Shown in pieces: positions 52,917-62,040 of a DNA stretch of 64,000 nt (position 1 is the first letter of the stretch; each line of letters opens with the position of its first letter). This DNA comes from Hymenobacter psoromatis (GTDB lineage Bacteria; Bacteroidota; Bacteroidia; Cytophagales; Hymenobacteraceae), in assembly GCF_020012125.1 (NCBI RefSeq), contig NZ_JAIFAG010000001.1, positions 2,108,001 through 2,172,000 of the forward strand. Reading direction: 5' to 3'. A program made the translations under genes and the position numbers. The notes below the pieces were generated by a model, which saw only the letters and a program-made list of their open reading frames with translations, was not told where the DNA came from and searched no databases.

Positions 52917-54200
52917 TTGCGCATTTTATATTCCGTAGGTCTTTTTTTGTACGCGCTACTGCTGCGCCTGCTGGCTCCCTTCGTGCCGAAGGCTGCCGCC
53001 TGGGTAGCGGGCCGCCACGGGCTGCTGGCCCGCGTGGAACAGGCGCTAGCCAACGACCCTACCCCCCGCCTATGGGTGCACTGCGCGTCGCTGGGCGAGT
53101 TTGAGCAGGGCCGACCGCTCATCGAGGGGCTGCGGCGGCAGTATCCCGACCATAAAATCGTGCTCACGTTCTTTTCGCCCTCGGGCTACGAGGTGCGCAA
53201 GAATTGGCCGGGGGCCGACTACGTATTTTACCTACCTCTCGATACGGCGACCAATGCCCGGCGCTTCGTGGCGGTAGTGCGGCCCCGACTGGCTATTTTC
53301 GTGAAGTACGAATTCTGGTACTACTACCTGCGCGAGCTGCGGCAGCAAAGAATTCCGGCGGTGGTAGTGGCAGCAATTTTTCGGCCGACGCAAGTTTTCT
53401 TCCGGCCCTGGGGCGGTTTCTTTCGTCAAATATTGGCGCAGCTCAGCCATATTTTCACCCAAAATGAAGCCTCGGCCGAGCTATTGCGCGGGTTGGGACT
53501 GACGCGGGTGAGCGTGGCTGGCGACACCCGCTTTGATACCGTAGCGGCCACCGCCCTGGCCCCGGCTCGGCCCCTGCCCCTGGCCGAAGCCTTCGTGGCC
53601 GATGGCGCGCCGACGCTGATTGCCGGCAGCATCTGGCCCGAAGACCTGCCTACGCTGGCGCCGCTACTGCGCAAGCACGCCCGCACGATGCGCTTCATCG
53701 TGGCCCCGCATGAGGTGAGCGAGGCCCACTTGCGCGAAGTGGAGGCCGCCCTTCCCGGCCTCACGGTGCGCTACTCGCGCGCTACCCCCGCCACGGTGGC
53801 CGAGGCCCGCTTGCTGCTCATCGATAACGTGGGGCTGCTCAGTCAGCTCTACCGCTTCGGGCGGTTTGCCTACGTGGGCGGCGCGTTTGGGGCGGGGCTG
53901 CACAATACATTGGAAGCGGCGGCCTTCGGGCTACCGGTATTTTTCGGGCCGCGCTACGAGCGGTTTCAGGAAGCGGTGGCGCTGGTGGCGCTGGGCTGCG
54001 CCTTCCCGGTGCGGTCGGCCGCGCAGCTGGAAACGGCTTTTGACCGATTATTTTATAATGAGGAAGCCCGGCTTAAAGTCCAGGACATCAGCCTCGACTA
54101 CGTGCACCAGCACGCGGGCGCGACGGCGAGAATCCTCTCTCAGTTATCAGGTATTAAGCAGCAATTATCACCTACTAAAGCGGGCGGTAGTGAACTGTGA
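52917..54200 (+). CDS. waaA: 3-deoxy-D-manno-octulosonic acid transferase (Kdo transferase)
   Basis: A 427-residue GT30 enzyme adding Kdo to lipid A precursor at the inner membrane. The TTG start gives MRILYSVGLFLYALLLRLL, the expected N-terminal anchor. The catalytic base is Glu61 in HCASLGEFEQGRP; KYEFWYYYLREL, AGSIWPED and the C-terminal VGGAFGAGLHNTLEAAAFGLPVFFGP pattern complete the family. It shows that the cell makes Kdo-containing LPS. Confidence 0.94.
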   Translation: MRILYSVGLFLYALLLRLLAPFVPKAAAWVAGRHGLLARVEQALANDPTPRLWVHCASLGEFEQGRPLIEGLRRQYPDHKIVLTFFSPSGYEVRKNWPGADYVFYLPLDTATNARRFVAVVRPRLAIFVKYEFWYYYLRELRQQRIPAVVVAAIFRPTQVFFRPWGGFFRQILAQLSHIFTQNEASAELLRGLGLTRVSVAGDTRFDTVAATALAPARPLPLAEAFVADGAPTLIAGSIWPEDLPTLAPLLRKHARTMRFIVAPHEVSEAHLREVEAALPGLTVRYSRATPATVAEARLLLIDNVGLLSQLYRFGRFAYVGGAFGAGLHNTLEAAAFGLPVFFGPRYERFQEAVALVALGCAFPVRSAAQLETAFDRLFYNEEARLKVQDISLDYVHQHAGATARILSQLSGIKQQLSPTKAGGSEL

Positions 54201-54261
54201 AGGCGGTGAAAAGGACCAGCCAGGTTTGGTAATTAATAACTGCTGATTGATACCTGAAAAA

Positions 54262-55188
54262 ATGGATGGAATTGTCATAAAATCTACCGGCTCGTGGTAC
54301 GTGGTGCGGGATGCTACCACGGGTCAGTTGCACCGCTGCCGGCTGCGGGGCAAGTTCAAGAACCAAGGCCTGAAGGTGAGCAACCCGCTGGCCGTGGGCG
54401 ACGGGGTAAGCTTCGATTTACCAGAACAGGCGGAAGGTGCGGGCGTGATTCATACCATTGCGCCGCGCCGCAACTACATCATCCGGCGCTCGGTGCATAA
54501 GAGTGAGCACGCCCACATCGTGGCCGCCAACCTCGACCAGGCGCTGCTGGTGGTAACGCTGGTATCGCCGGCTACCTCGTTTGGGTTTATCGACCGGTTT
54601 CTGGTCACGGCCGAGGCGTACCACCTACCGGCGCAGCTTATCTTCAATAAAGCCGACCTGTACGATACCGATACGCTGGACTACCAGCGACAAATTGCCG
54701 GCATGTACGCGAGCGTGGGCTACCCCAGCGTGCTGTGCGCGGCCGAAACGGGGGAGAATATCGCGGAGGTAGCGGCGATGCTGCCCAATAAAGTCTCGCT
54801 GCTTTCGGGCCACTCGGGGGTAGGAAAAAGCACGCTTATTAACGCCCTGGTGCCAGACCTGGATTTGAAAACGGCCGAAATCAGCGCTTTTTCCGACAAG
54901 GGCAAGCACACCACCACTTTCGCCGAAATGCTGGAAGTGGTGCCCGGCACCTACCTTATCGACACGCCCGGCATCAAGGAGCTAGGCCTCGTGGATGTGC
55001 CCGCCGCTGAGTTGGCCGGCTACTTTCCCGAGATGCGGGCACTGCTGGGCCAGTGCCGCTACCACAACTGCCGCCACGTGCACGAGCCCGGCTGCGCCGT
55101 CATCGTGGCTGCAGACCAGGGCCGGCTAGCCGTGCCGCGCTACGAAAGCTACCTGAGTATGCTGGCCGACGAGGATAACCGGCACTAG
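54262..55188 (+). CDS. rsgA: Ribosome small-subunit GTPase RsgA
   Basis: A 308-residue circularly permuted GTPase acting in late 30S maturation. An OB-fold N-terminus comes first, then G4 FNKADL, G1 GHSGVGKSTL, and G3 DTPGIKE, in the permuted order. The C-terminal zinc site is CRYHNCRHVHEPGC. The ATG at 54262 fits the family start; an in-frame TTG-type start five codons earlier is less likely. It follows waaA by 61 bases. Confidence 0.96.
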   Translation: MDGIVIKSTGSWYVVRDATTGQLHRCRLRGKFKNQGLKVSNPLAVGDGVSFDLPEQAEGAGVIHTIAPRRNYIIRRSVHKSEHAHIVAANLDQALLVVTLVSPATSFGFIDRFLVTAEAYHLPAQLIFNKADLYDTDTLDYQRQIAGMYASVGYPSVLCAAETGENIAEVAAMLPNKVSLLSGHSGVGKSTLINALVPDLDLKTAEISAFSDKGKHTTTFAEMLEVVPGTYLIDTPGIKELGLVDVPAAELAGYFPEMRALLGQCRYHNCRHVHEPGCAVIVAADQGRLAVPRYESYLSMLADEDNRH

Positions 55189-55271
55189 CAGCGCTACTCG
55201 TTTCATGCTGCGCCCGGCCCTACCCCCTACTTTCTGCGTACACCCGGCCCGTAGCGTATTTTCTACTTTTT

Positions 55272-56159
55272 ATGGCTGATAAAATTGCTTTCCTGGGTCT
55301 GGGCAGCATGGGGGCCGCAATGGCCGCCAACCTGCTCCGGGCCGGCTTTCCGCTCACCGTATATAACCGCAGCGCCGATAAAGCCGAGCCCTTACACCGA
55401 CAAGGCGCGACGGTGGCCCCTACCCCCGCCGAGGCCGTGCGCGAGGCCAGCATCGTGTTTACAATGGTGACCGACGACCACGCGCTGGAGGAAATCACGA
55501 CTGGACCCGAGGGTATTTTGAGCGCTCTACCCCCCGGCGCGGTTCATGCCTCGTGCAGCACCGTAGCCCCGGATACCAACCGCCGCCTAGCCGCCGCGCA
55601 CGCGGCCTACGGCTCGACACTGGTAGCCTCGCCCGTGTTTGGTAAGCCTGATGTGGCAGTGGCGGGTAAGCTCTGGGTAGGTTCGTCGGGGCCAGTTGCG
55701 GCGCGCGAAAAGCTTAAAGCTGCGCAAGCGGCCATCGGCCAGGGCACCCACGATTTTGGCGATGACCCCGGCGCGGCCAGCGTGGCCAAGCTCTGCGGTA
55801 ATTTCCTACTCGGTACTGTGATTGAGGGCTTGGCTGAAGCGCTGACGCTGGCCGAAAAGTGCGGCTTGGACCGCATAGATTTTTACGAGATGCTGACCAA
55901 CACACTCTTCAACAACCCTATTTACAAGGGCTACGGCAAGCTCATTGCCGAGCAGCACTACCAGCCGGTGGGCGCACCGCCCGCCATCATCCGCAAAGAC
56001 ATGAACCTGGTAGTGCAGGAGGCTTACAAAAACGCGGTACCCATGCCCTTCGCCAACATCATCCGCGACCGCCTCACTGCCACCGTGGCCCTGAACGAGC
56101 CCAACGTGGACTGGGCCAGCTTCGCCCAGCGCGTCTCGGACGACGCGGGCATGTCATAA
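55272..56159 (+). CDS. NAD(P)-dependent beta-hydroxyacid dehydrogenase
   Basis: A 295-residue member of the 3-hydroxyisobutyrate dehydrogenase family. FLGLGSMGAAMAANL (about 5-19) binds the cofactor, YNRSADKAEPL after strand two suggests NADP, and ASVAKLCGNFLLG holds the catalytic lysine. The substrate-binding DAPVSG segment is replaced by SPVFGKPD, typical of the glyoxylate/succinic-semialdehyde reductase branch. The exact substrate is not determined. Confidence 0.9.
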   Translation: MADKIAFLGLGSMGAAMAANLLRAGFPLTVYNRSADKAEPLHRQGATVAPTPAEAVREASIVFTMVTDDHALEEITTGPEGILSALPPGAVHASCSTVAPDTNRRLAAAHAAYGSTLVASPVFGKPDVAVAGKLWVGSSGPVAAREKLKAAQAAIGQGTHDFGDDPGAASVAKLCGNFLLGTVIEGLAEALTLAEKCGLDRIDFYEMLTNTLFNNPIYKGYGKLIAEQHYQPVGAPPAIIRKDMNLVVQEAYKNAVPMPFANIIRDRLTATVALNEPNVDWASFAQRVSDDAGMS

Positions 56160-56194
56160 AAAGAGCGCTGGCCGATGAAGCCAGCGCTCTTTTT
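56158..56194. terminator. Bidirectional terminator after the dehydrogenase
   Basis: AAAAAGAGCGCTGGC pairs perfectly with 56180-56194 around seven bases, with A5 and T5 at the ends. It lies at the dehydrogenase stop codon and faces the convergent fasciclin gene. Confidence 0.9.
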
Positions 56195-56227
56195 AAAGAG
56201 GAATTGTTACTTGCTACTTCTTCATTT

Positions 56228-56863
56228 CTACTTCGCCAGCGGCAGTACCACGGTATCAATAACGTGGGTAACCCCATTGCTCGAAACTACATCGGCTATT
56301 TGCACAGTGGCGGGGGCGTCTTTGCCGTTGCCAACCATTACTTTACCATCTTTTACCATTACGTGCAGCTTCTCGCCATTCACGGTGGTCAGTTCTTGAC
56401 CGTCTTTGAGGTCGGCGGCCAGCAGGCGGCCGGCGATAACGTGGTAGGTCAGTACCCCTTTGAGTTTGGCAGCTTCGGCGGGGGTTTGCAGGGCGGCTAC
56501 GGCCGCTTTGGGCAGCTTATCGAAGGCGGCGTTGGTGGGGGCGAAAACGGTGAACGGGCCCTTGCCTTCCAGCGTCGGTACTAAGCCGGCCTGCTTCACT
56601 AGCGCCACGAGCGTGCTCACGCTTTTGGCGGCCATCGCATTCTGCACGATATTTTTATCAGCGGTCATGGCTACGCCATCCACCATTACGCCGCCCGGCT
56701 TAGCCATGCGGGCCGAGTCGCCACCCATCGCGGCCATCGAGTCGGCCGGGTTCGTAGTGCTCATCTTGGCAGTATTAGTAGTTTCGGCGGTTTTGTCGCT
56801 GCCGCAGCTGGTGAGGCCCACGGCGAGCGCCAGGGTAGCGAGGGGAAAGAAAATCCTCTGCAT
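56228..56863 (-). CDS. Fasciclin-domain lipoprotein
   Basis: A 211-residue lipoprotein (VGLTSCGSD, Cys20). After a low-complexity linker rich in Thr, Ala and Met comes one fasciclin (FAS1) domain (about 70-210) with the FTVFAPTNAAFDKLP and VLTYHVIAGRLLAADL blocks and the late GVTHVIDTVVLPLAK. FAS1 domains mediate adhesion or protein contacts at the cell surface. Confidence 0.94.
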   Translation of the reverse strand: MQRIFFPLATLALAVGLTSCGSDKTAETTNTAKMSTTNPADSMAAMGGDSARMAKPGGVMVDGVAMTADKNIVQNAMAAKSVSTLVALVKQAGLVPTLEGKGPFTVFAPTNAAFDKLPKAAVAALQTPAEAAKLKGVLTYHVIAGRLLAADLKDGQELTTVNGEKLHVMVKDGKVMVGNGKDAPATVQIADVVSSNGVTHVIDTVVLPLAK

Positions 56864-57025
56864 ATAGAAAAAGGGGAAAGGGTGAAGAATTACCAGCTTA
56901 CCCTTACGTAACCGCCGAGGCTTTCGGTTATGCCGAACCCGGCCGGCAGCCGGCTGTTTTACCTTCGTAGTGCCTTGGCCAGATAGCCAGTGGCTTTTTT
57001 CACCCTATACACAGCTTATTTTTCG

Positions 57026-57490
57026 ATGAAAACCGCTGAAATTCACACGCCTAAGGGCGTTATGAAAGTCGAGTTCTACGAGCAGGATGCTCCTAATACC
57101 GTCAAGAACTTCCTCGACCTGGCCGAAAAAGGCTTCTACGACGGCACCAAGTTTCACCGCGTCATTCCCAACTTTATGATTCAGGGCGGCGACCCTAACA
57201 CCAAGCCCGGCGCGAAAGGCCAGCCCGGTACCGGCGGCCCCGGCTACAAAATAAAGTGCGAAACCAGCGGCAGCAACCAGCACCACGAGCGTGGCGTGCT
57301 GAGTATGGCCCACGCGGGTAAGGACACCGGCGGCTCGCAGTTTTTCATCGTGCATGACCGCCAGAATACCGCCCACCTCGACCGGGTGCACACCGTATTT
57401 GGCAAAGTAACGGAAGGGATGGACGTGATTGACCAGATTCGCGGCAACGACGAGATTACCAAGATTGTGGTGAAGGACGAGGTGGCGTAA
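57026..57490 (+). CDS. Cyclophilin-type peptidyl-prolyl isomerase
   Basis: The ATG at 57026 gives 154 residues beginning [17 protein letters not shown]; an earlier in-frame start is not supported by the family. The active site is [15 protein letters not shown] and GSQFFIVHD with a [11 protein letters not shown] end. It has no signal peptide, so it is cytoplasmic. It speeds proline cis-trans isomerisation during folding. Confidence 0.95.
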   Translation: MKTAEIHTPKGVMKVEFYEQDAPNTVKNFLDLAEKGFYDGTKFHRVIPNFMIQGGDPNTKPGAKGQPGTGGPGYKIKCETSGSNQHHERGVLSMAHAGKDTGGSQFFIVHDRQNTAHLDRVHTVFGKVTEGMDVIDQIRGNDEITKIVVKDEVA

Positions 57491-57508
57491 CCGAAACTCT
57501 GCCCACTA

Positions 57509-57545
57509 AGAAGCCCCACGTACCAGTTGGTACGCGGGGCTTTTC
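57509..57545. terminator. Bidirectional terminator between cyclophilin and CPCC gene
   Basis: AAGAAGCCCC-acGTACCA pairs with TGGTACgcGGGGCTT, two-base loop, followed by TTCTT. The CPCC gene ends next to it in the opposite direction. Confidence 0.85.
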
Positions 57546-57818
57546 TTATATTACGTCCGGTAATTCATCAGGAAATGGAGCGTGAATACTTTGAATAAAC
57601 ACTGCTTCACTCGCGCTAATACGGCAGAAACTGCTTTGTGCTTCGTTCAAACTGCATTCATTGGCCCCACCTGAGTAGGTAGGGTCGCTGCTTTGAATGC
57701 CATCATCTTCCCAAAAACAAACCGGACAAATTTCAAATGTGTTACCCTTTCCCTCAGGTAAGGTGAAATGCTTGCAACACGGACACTGAAACCAGCCAGC
57801 TTTATTCTGAGCATGCAT
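57546..57818 (-). CDS. CPCC-family cysteine-rich small protein
   Basis: A 90-residue protein with CPCCKHFTL (Cys12, Cys14, Cys15) and ICPVCFWEDDG (Cys31, Cys34), the two knuckles of the CPCC family (PF14206), followed by the conserved GGANxCSLNEAQ segment. The four knuckle cysteines probably bind zinc. Family knowledge: CPCC proteins are often found near polymorphic toxins and have been proposed as immunity or accessory factors; no toxin was seen here. It starts six bases after the MoxR-like gene on the same strand. Confidence 0.85.
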   Translation of the reverse strand: MHAQNKAGWFQCPCCKHFTLPEGKGNTFEICPVCFWEDDGIQSSDPTYSGGANECSLNEAQSSFCRISASEAVFIQSIHAPFPDELPDVI

Positions 57819-57823
57819 AACGC

Positions 57824-59341
57824 CTACCGCCTTTTCCGGGGCTTCTCATCCTCCTCGTCATCATCTTCCCCAAAGCTCGGCATGGTGAACATGCTGGCCA
57901 GCAGGTCCTTGAATTGCGCGCCGCCGGTGAGCTTATTGCGCGAGATGAGCGAATACTCGGCTAAACCGTAGAGCAGAAACTCCATGAGGAAATAGGTAGT
58001 TTCGGCATCTTCTTTAGCGTGCAGTTCCTTCACGATGTCGCGTAGGCCAGGCACCTTATCAAGGGCGGCGCGGTAGTCGTTGACGTGCGCATCGCTGAGT
58101 AGGTCCAGCGTATTGCCGTTGCCAAACCACTCCTGCACCGTTTTATAGGGGGAAGGGCGGCCTTTAAGCTTCTTGGCTTTATCGGGGTCGGGAAAATAAT
58201 TGAGAAACTGCGTGCGCATAGCCTTACCCATGAGCTTTTCGGCCACAATGCCCGCGCCTTCCTGCTCACCCTCGTACACCAGCTCTACCTTGCCCGTGAT
58301 GGCGGGCACGGCGGCCACGAAGTCCGACACGCGCACGTAGGTTTTCTTTTCACCGTTAATCAGTGCCCGGCGCTCGGCGGCGGCTACTACCTGCTCGTAG
58401 GCCGAGATAGTAAGGCGGGCCGATACGCCCGACTTGGCATCGACGAACTCCGAGCCGCGGGCTTCGATGGCGATTTGCTCCACCAAGTCGTGCACGATTT
58501 CGTTGGTCGTCACCAGGCCGCGCTGCTCCTCTTTGATGCGCGCTTCCTGCTTGGTAATGCGCTTACCAACCTCAATAGACTTGGGGTAGTGCGTGATAAT
58601 CTGCGCGTCAATCCGGTCCTTGAGCGGCGTCACGATGCTGCCGCGGTTGGTATAGTCTTCAGGGTTAGCCGTGAACACGAACTGAATATCGAGGGGTAGG
58701 CGCACCTTAAAGCCACGAATCTGGATGTCGCCTTCCTGCAAAATGTTGAACAGCGACACCTGAATGCGCGCCTGCAAGTCGGGCAACTCGTTAATCACGA
58801 AAATGCCCCGGTGCGCCCGCGGAATTAGGCCGAAGTGAATTACGCGCTCATCCGAATACGGCAGTTTGAGCGTGGCGGCTTTAATCGGGTCGGCATCGCC
58901 AATGAGGTCGGCTACCGTCACGTCAGGCGTAGCCAGCTTCTCGGTGTAGCGGTCGAGGCGGCTCATCCACGATACAGGGGTAGCGTCGCCTTTCTCAGCA
59001 ATCAGGTTGCGGGCAAATACCGACAGCGGCTGCAGGGGGTCGTCATTCAATTCCGAGCCTTCTACTACCGGTACGTATTCGTCGAGCAGGTTGATGAGCA
59101 GACGCGCGATGCGGGTTTTGGCCTGCCCGCGCAAACCCAGCAAATTGATGTGGTGCCCGGCCAGAATAGCGCGTTGCAACTCCGGTATCACGGTTTCCTC
59201 GTAGCCGAAAATACCGGGAAACACGTCTTCCTTGTTTTTAAGTTTTTGAATGAGGTTATCCCGCAATTCTTGTTTGACGGTGCGGGGCTGATAGCCGCTG
59301 GCGCGCAATTGGCCCAGGGTGCGGATAGTTTCGTGCTTCAT
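57824..59341 (-). CDS. MoxR/ChlI-type AAA+ ATPase
   Basis: A 505-residue cytoplasmic ATPase. The P-loop is LGLRGQAKTRI (Gly69-Thr76), a variant without the second glycine of GxxGxGKT. Walker B-like IFVINELPDL, sensor 1 FTANPEDY and the RGSIVTPLKDRID arginine-containing segment resemble magnesium chelatase subunit I. The C-terminus is acidic then basic (EDDDEEDEKPRKRR). A VWA-domain protein lies upstream on the same strand, the usual partner for such ATPases in metal insertion or protein remodelling. The target is unknown. Confidence 0.88.
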   Translation of the reverse strand: MKHETIRTLGQLRASGYQPRTVKQELRDNLIQKLKNKEDVFPGIFGYEETVIPELQRAILAGHHINLLGLRGQAKTRIARLLINLLDEYVPVVEGSELNDDPLQPLSVFARNLIAEKGDATPVSWMSRLDRYTEKLATPDVTVADLIGDADPIKAATLKLPYSDERVIHFGLIPRAHRGIFVINELPDLQARIQVSLFNILQEGDIQIRGFKVRLPLDIQFVFTANPEDYTNRGSIVTPLKDRIDAQIITHYPKSIEVGKRITKQEARIKEEQRGLVTTNEIVHDLVEQIAIEARGSEFVDAKSGVSARLTISAYEQVVAAAERRALINGEKKTYVRVSDFVAAVPAITGKVELVYEGEQEGAGIVAEKLMGKAMRTQFLNYFPDPDKAKKLKGRPSPYKTVQEWFGNGNTLDLLSDAHVNDYRAALDKVPGLRDIVKELHAKEDAETTYFLMEFLLYGLAEYSLISRNKLTGGAQFKDLLASMFTMPSFGEDDDEEDEKPRKRR

Positions 59342-59414
59342 TGAGGAGTAAACCCGCCGGGGGCGGTGGAGGTTCAGCTTGAGAAAAGGGAGTTTTAAGC
59401 CCTGCTACGTACAA

Positions 59415-59456
59415 AAAGGCTCCTGCGGCGCGACTAGCGCGCCCGCAAGAGCCTTT
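59415..59456 (-). terminator. Intrinsic terminator after the VWA gene
   Basis: AAAGGCTC pairs with GAGCCTTT, with further GCGG/CCGC and GCGC pairing inside. On the minus strand it ends in a T5 run. It separates the VWA gene from the MoxR-like gene, so the two are probably distinct transcripts or linked by read-through. Confidence 0.8.
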
Positions 59457-59474
59457 CGCTCATAACTGGTCTTT

Positions 59475-60584
59475 TTAGAGGCTTTTGCGCCGGTTTTTCT
59501 TATAGTCTTCAAATACCAGCTGGCCCAGGCCCTTCAGGCCCGAGTAGTAGGCCTTACCTTGGTTGACTTCGGTAAACTCCTCCACGAATTTCTGCAAATA
59601 CGGGTCGGAGGTAATCATAAAAGTAGTAATCGGAATCTTGATGCGGCGGGCAGCAGCGGCCAAGTTCAGGGTCTTATTCACCACCTTGCGGTCCAGCCCA
59701 AACGAGTTCTTATAGTAGCCATTACCTTCCTTTAGGCAGGTAGGCTTGCCGTCGGTAATCATAAAAATCTGCTTGTTAGGCGTTTTACGCTTGCGCAGCA
59801 AATCCATCGCTAGCTCCAGGCCCGCCACGGTATTAGTGTGATAGGGGCCTACTTGTAGGTAGGGCAAGTCTTTCACCTCAATCTGCCAGGCATCATTGCC
59901 AAACACAATCACGTCGAGCGAATCTTTGGGGTATTTCTGCTTCACCAGCTCGGCCAGGGCCATCGCTACCTTTTTGGCGGGTGTAATGCGGTCCTCGCCG
60001 TAAAGTATCATGGAGTGCGAGATATCAATCATCAACACCGTGCTGGTCTGCGACTTATGCTCGTTCTCGCGTACCTCCAGGTCGCCCTCAGTCAGCATAA
60101 AATTATCGTCTTCCATGCCGTGGTTAAGCTGGGCGTTGCGGATAGATTCGGTCATTTGAATCTGCTCCAGCGAGTCGCCGAAGCGGAACTCGCGCAAGTC
60201 AGTGCTCTGCTCGTCACCCTGCCCCGTGTGGGGCGTGCGGTGGTTACCGGTACTGCTCTTCTTGAGCTTTCCAAATACCTCCTCCAGCGCCGATTTCCGA
60301 ATTTTTTGCTCCGTCTTGGGCGTAATTTTCAATTCGCCCCGCTCCTGTTCATTTTCATCAATGTACCCTTTTTTCTTCAGGTCCTCAATAAAATTGCCCA
60401 TTCCGTAGTCATTGTCGGTAAGGCCATACTGCTTGTCCAGCTCGTTGAGCCACTGCAAGGCCTCTCCCACGTCGCCGCTGGTAATGGTAATGAGCTGCAT
60501 AAAGAGCTTAAACAGCTGCTCAAACCCTTTGTCGCCCGAGTTTTCATCAGGCACGAAATCATGAAAGCGAACGCCAATAGCCAT
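59475..60584 (-). CDS. VWA-domain protein, MoxR partner
   Basis: A 369-residue cytoplasmic protein. The N-terminal 150 residues are helical and charged. The VWA domain (about 180-365) has MIDAS residues Asp187, Ser189, Ser191 (LMIDISHSMI), a likely threonine in the HTNTVAGLELA segment and ITDGKPT. This pairing with a ChlI-like ATPase resembles CobN/ChlD- and RavA/ViaA-type systems. No signal peptide or membrane helix. Confidence 0.9.
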   Translation of the reverse strand: MAIGVRFHDFVPDENSGDKGFEQLFKLFMQLITITSGDVGEALQWLNELDKQYGLTDNDYGMGNFIEDLKKKGYIDENEQERGELKITPKTEQKIRKSALEEVFGKLKKSSTGNHRTPHTGQGDEQSTDLREFRFGDSLEQIQMTESIRNAQLNHGMEDDNFMLTEGDLEVRENEHKSQTSTVLMIDISHSMILYGEDRITPAKKVAMALAELVKQKYPKDSLDVIVFGNDAWQIEVKDLPYLQVGPYHTNTVAGLELAMDLLRKRKTPNKQIFMITDGKPTCLKEGNGYYKNSFGLDRKVVNKTLNLAAAARRIKIPITTFMITSDPYLQKFVEEFTEVNQGKAYYSGLKGLGQLVFEDYKKNRRKSL

Positions 60585-60723
60585 AAAACCTACGTAATGG
60601 TAGTGGCCAGGAAAACAACGCCCGGTTCGGCAATGTTCAAAGCTATACGGGTAGCTACTGCCAGTTGGTTACCATTCAGTGTTTTCCGCATTTTTTGATG
60701 TACTTCCCTACCCCCCTTATCTT

Positions 60724-61005
60724 ATGAAAGCCATCTGGAACAACACCGTTGTGGCCGAGAGCAACGACACCGTAGTAGTTGAGAACAACCACTATTTCCC
60801 GGCCAATTCTCTTAAAAAGGAGTTTTTTGAGGACAGCATCGCCCATACCTCCTGCCCGTGGAAGGGCCGCGCCAGCTACTATTCACTGCGCGTTAATGGT
60901 GAGCTAAATAAGGACGCGGCCTGGTACTACCCTGAAGCCAGTCCTGCCGCCGCCAATATTAAAGACCGCGTGGCATTCTGGAAAGGCGTTAAGATTGAGA
61001 AGTAG
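60724..61005 (+). CDS. DUF427 family protein
   Basis: The ATG at 60724 gives 93 residues, a complete single DUF427 domain: KAIWNNTVVAES, VVVENNHYFP, the CPWKGRASYYSL core and AAWYYPEAS. The fold is a small beta-barrel whose conserved CPWKG motif suggests a binding pocket; function is unknown. An upstream in-frame start adds 15 unrelated residues. Confidence 0.92.
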   Translation: MKAIWNNTVVAESNDTVVVENNHYFPANSLKKEFFEDSIAHTSCPWKGRASYYSLRVNGELNKDAAWYYPEASPAAANIKDRVAFWKGVKIEK

Positions 61006-61014
61006 GTCACTTGG

Positions 61015-61083
61015 TTAATGACTCAGCCCGTTGCCCGGTTGCCCTATGGTAGGGTAGCCGGGCAACGGGCTGAGTCGTTAATT
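61015..61083. terminator. Long near-perfect inverted repeat between DUF427 and cupin genes
   Basis: ACTCAGCCCGTTGCCCGG pairs with its complement across a short centre (CCCTATGGTAGGG), about 30 bases per arm with two or three mismatches. The flanking genes converge, so it can serve both. Confidence 0.85.
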
Positions 61084-61111
61084 GTATGCATAGGCAGAAA
61101 TTTCGCTTGCT

Positions 61112-61957
61112 TTAGGCTGGCTGTTTTTCGCCCAGCCGGCACACCTGCCCGGCTACCCAGGCATAGCCGTATAGAGCTACGGCTTTTAACTTACCCTCTC
61201 GTTTCTTAAACTCCCACACGTCCTGCATAAAGTCAGGGTAGTTTTTGCTGTTGAGCTGGTCGAATGCGACCGAAAGCGTCTGCGTAGTAGAATAAGCGGA
61301 ATGCCAAGTACCAGCCGGAATGAAGAGCGTTTCACCGGGGCCAATCGTGAATTTAATCGGCGTTGCCTCCCGGAAAAGAGGGTATTTCTCGTAGTCTGGC
61401 TCAAATAAATTGAGGTTTGACTGCCAGGTATTATCTGGATTCGGGTACAGCAGATGTTCCTGTCCGCGGGGAAATACAGTGAATTCTTTCTCGCCGTACA
61501 GCTGCGTTATCCAGGCATTCAGGTGGTAATAATCGAGATGCAGATACGGGAATTTTCCGCCGGGACCGCCAATGAAAAGCTCGGTAGCACTACCCCAATA
61601 CCCCCGCTCAAACATCTTATGTCGCAGCCAGTTAGGCTTAGCATAATTCAAGTCCAGCGGCTCTACCAGCGGCAAAAGCTCGGGGAGAGAGCCCGGAATA
61701 TTAAAAATGCAGGGGTAGGGTGCGGGGTTTTCCGAGCTACTATTCTTTATCAGAGCAATCAGCTCACGCATCGTATATTTTTTGCCCTTTACCTCGGTCG
61801 TGCGGTCCCCGAATTTTTCGACCAACCAATCCGGCGTAAGCAGGTTTTTAGCCTGCCAGGCATTGGAAGCGCTGGTAAAAATAACCGGAATGCCGGGGTC
61901 GTAGAACTCGGCCATAAACTCTTGGTGAGAGATGTCACCTACCCGCGTGATGTCCAT
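61112..61957 (-). CDS. Cupin-like / JmjC-type dioxygenase family protein
   Basis: The ATG at 61957 gives 281 residues. The iron site of a JmjC-like fold is visible: HLDYYH (His140, Asp142) and a distal His219 in PAGTWHSAYS, preceded by TIGPGETLFIP. A lysine in YGEKEFTVFPRG may bind 2-oxoglutarate. These cupin-8 family proteins are Fe(II)/2-oxoglutarate hydroxylases acting on proteins or small molecules; the substrate is unknown. An upstream start adds a hydrophobic leader that is probably not real. Confidence 0.87.
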   Translation of the reverse strand: MDITRVGDISHQEFMAEFYDPGIPVIFTSASNAWQAKNLLTPDWLVEKFGDRTTEVKGKKYTMRELIALIKNSSSENPAPYPCIFNIPGSLPELLPLVEPLDLNYAKPNWLRHKMFERGYWGSATELFIGGPGGKFPYLHLDYYHLNAWITQLYGEKEFTVFPRGQEHLLYPNPDNTWQSNLNLFEPDYEKYPLFREATPIKFTIGPGETLFIPAGTWHSAYSTTQTLSVAFDQLNSKNYPDFMQDVWEFKKREGKLKAVALYGYAWVAGQVCRLGEKQPA

Positions 61958-62040
61958 AGCTGATGAGATTTTAAGAGAACAATGTGTGAGTGAAAACGTC
62001 GGGCACAATAATACGCAACATCTTGCCACAGATGCAATAA

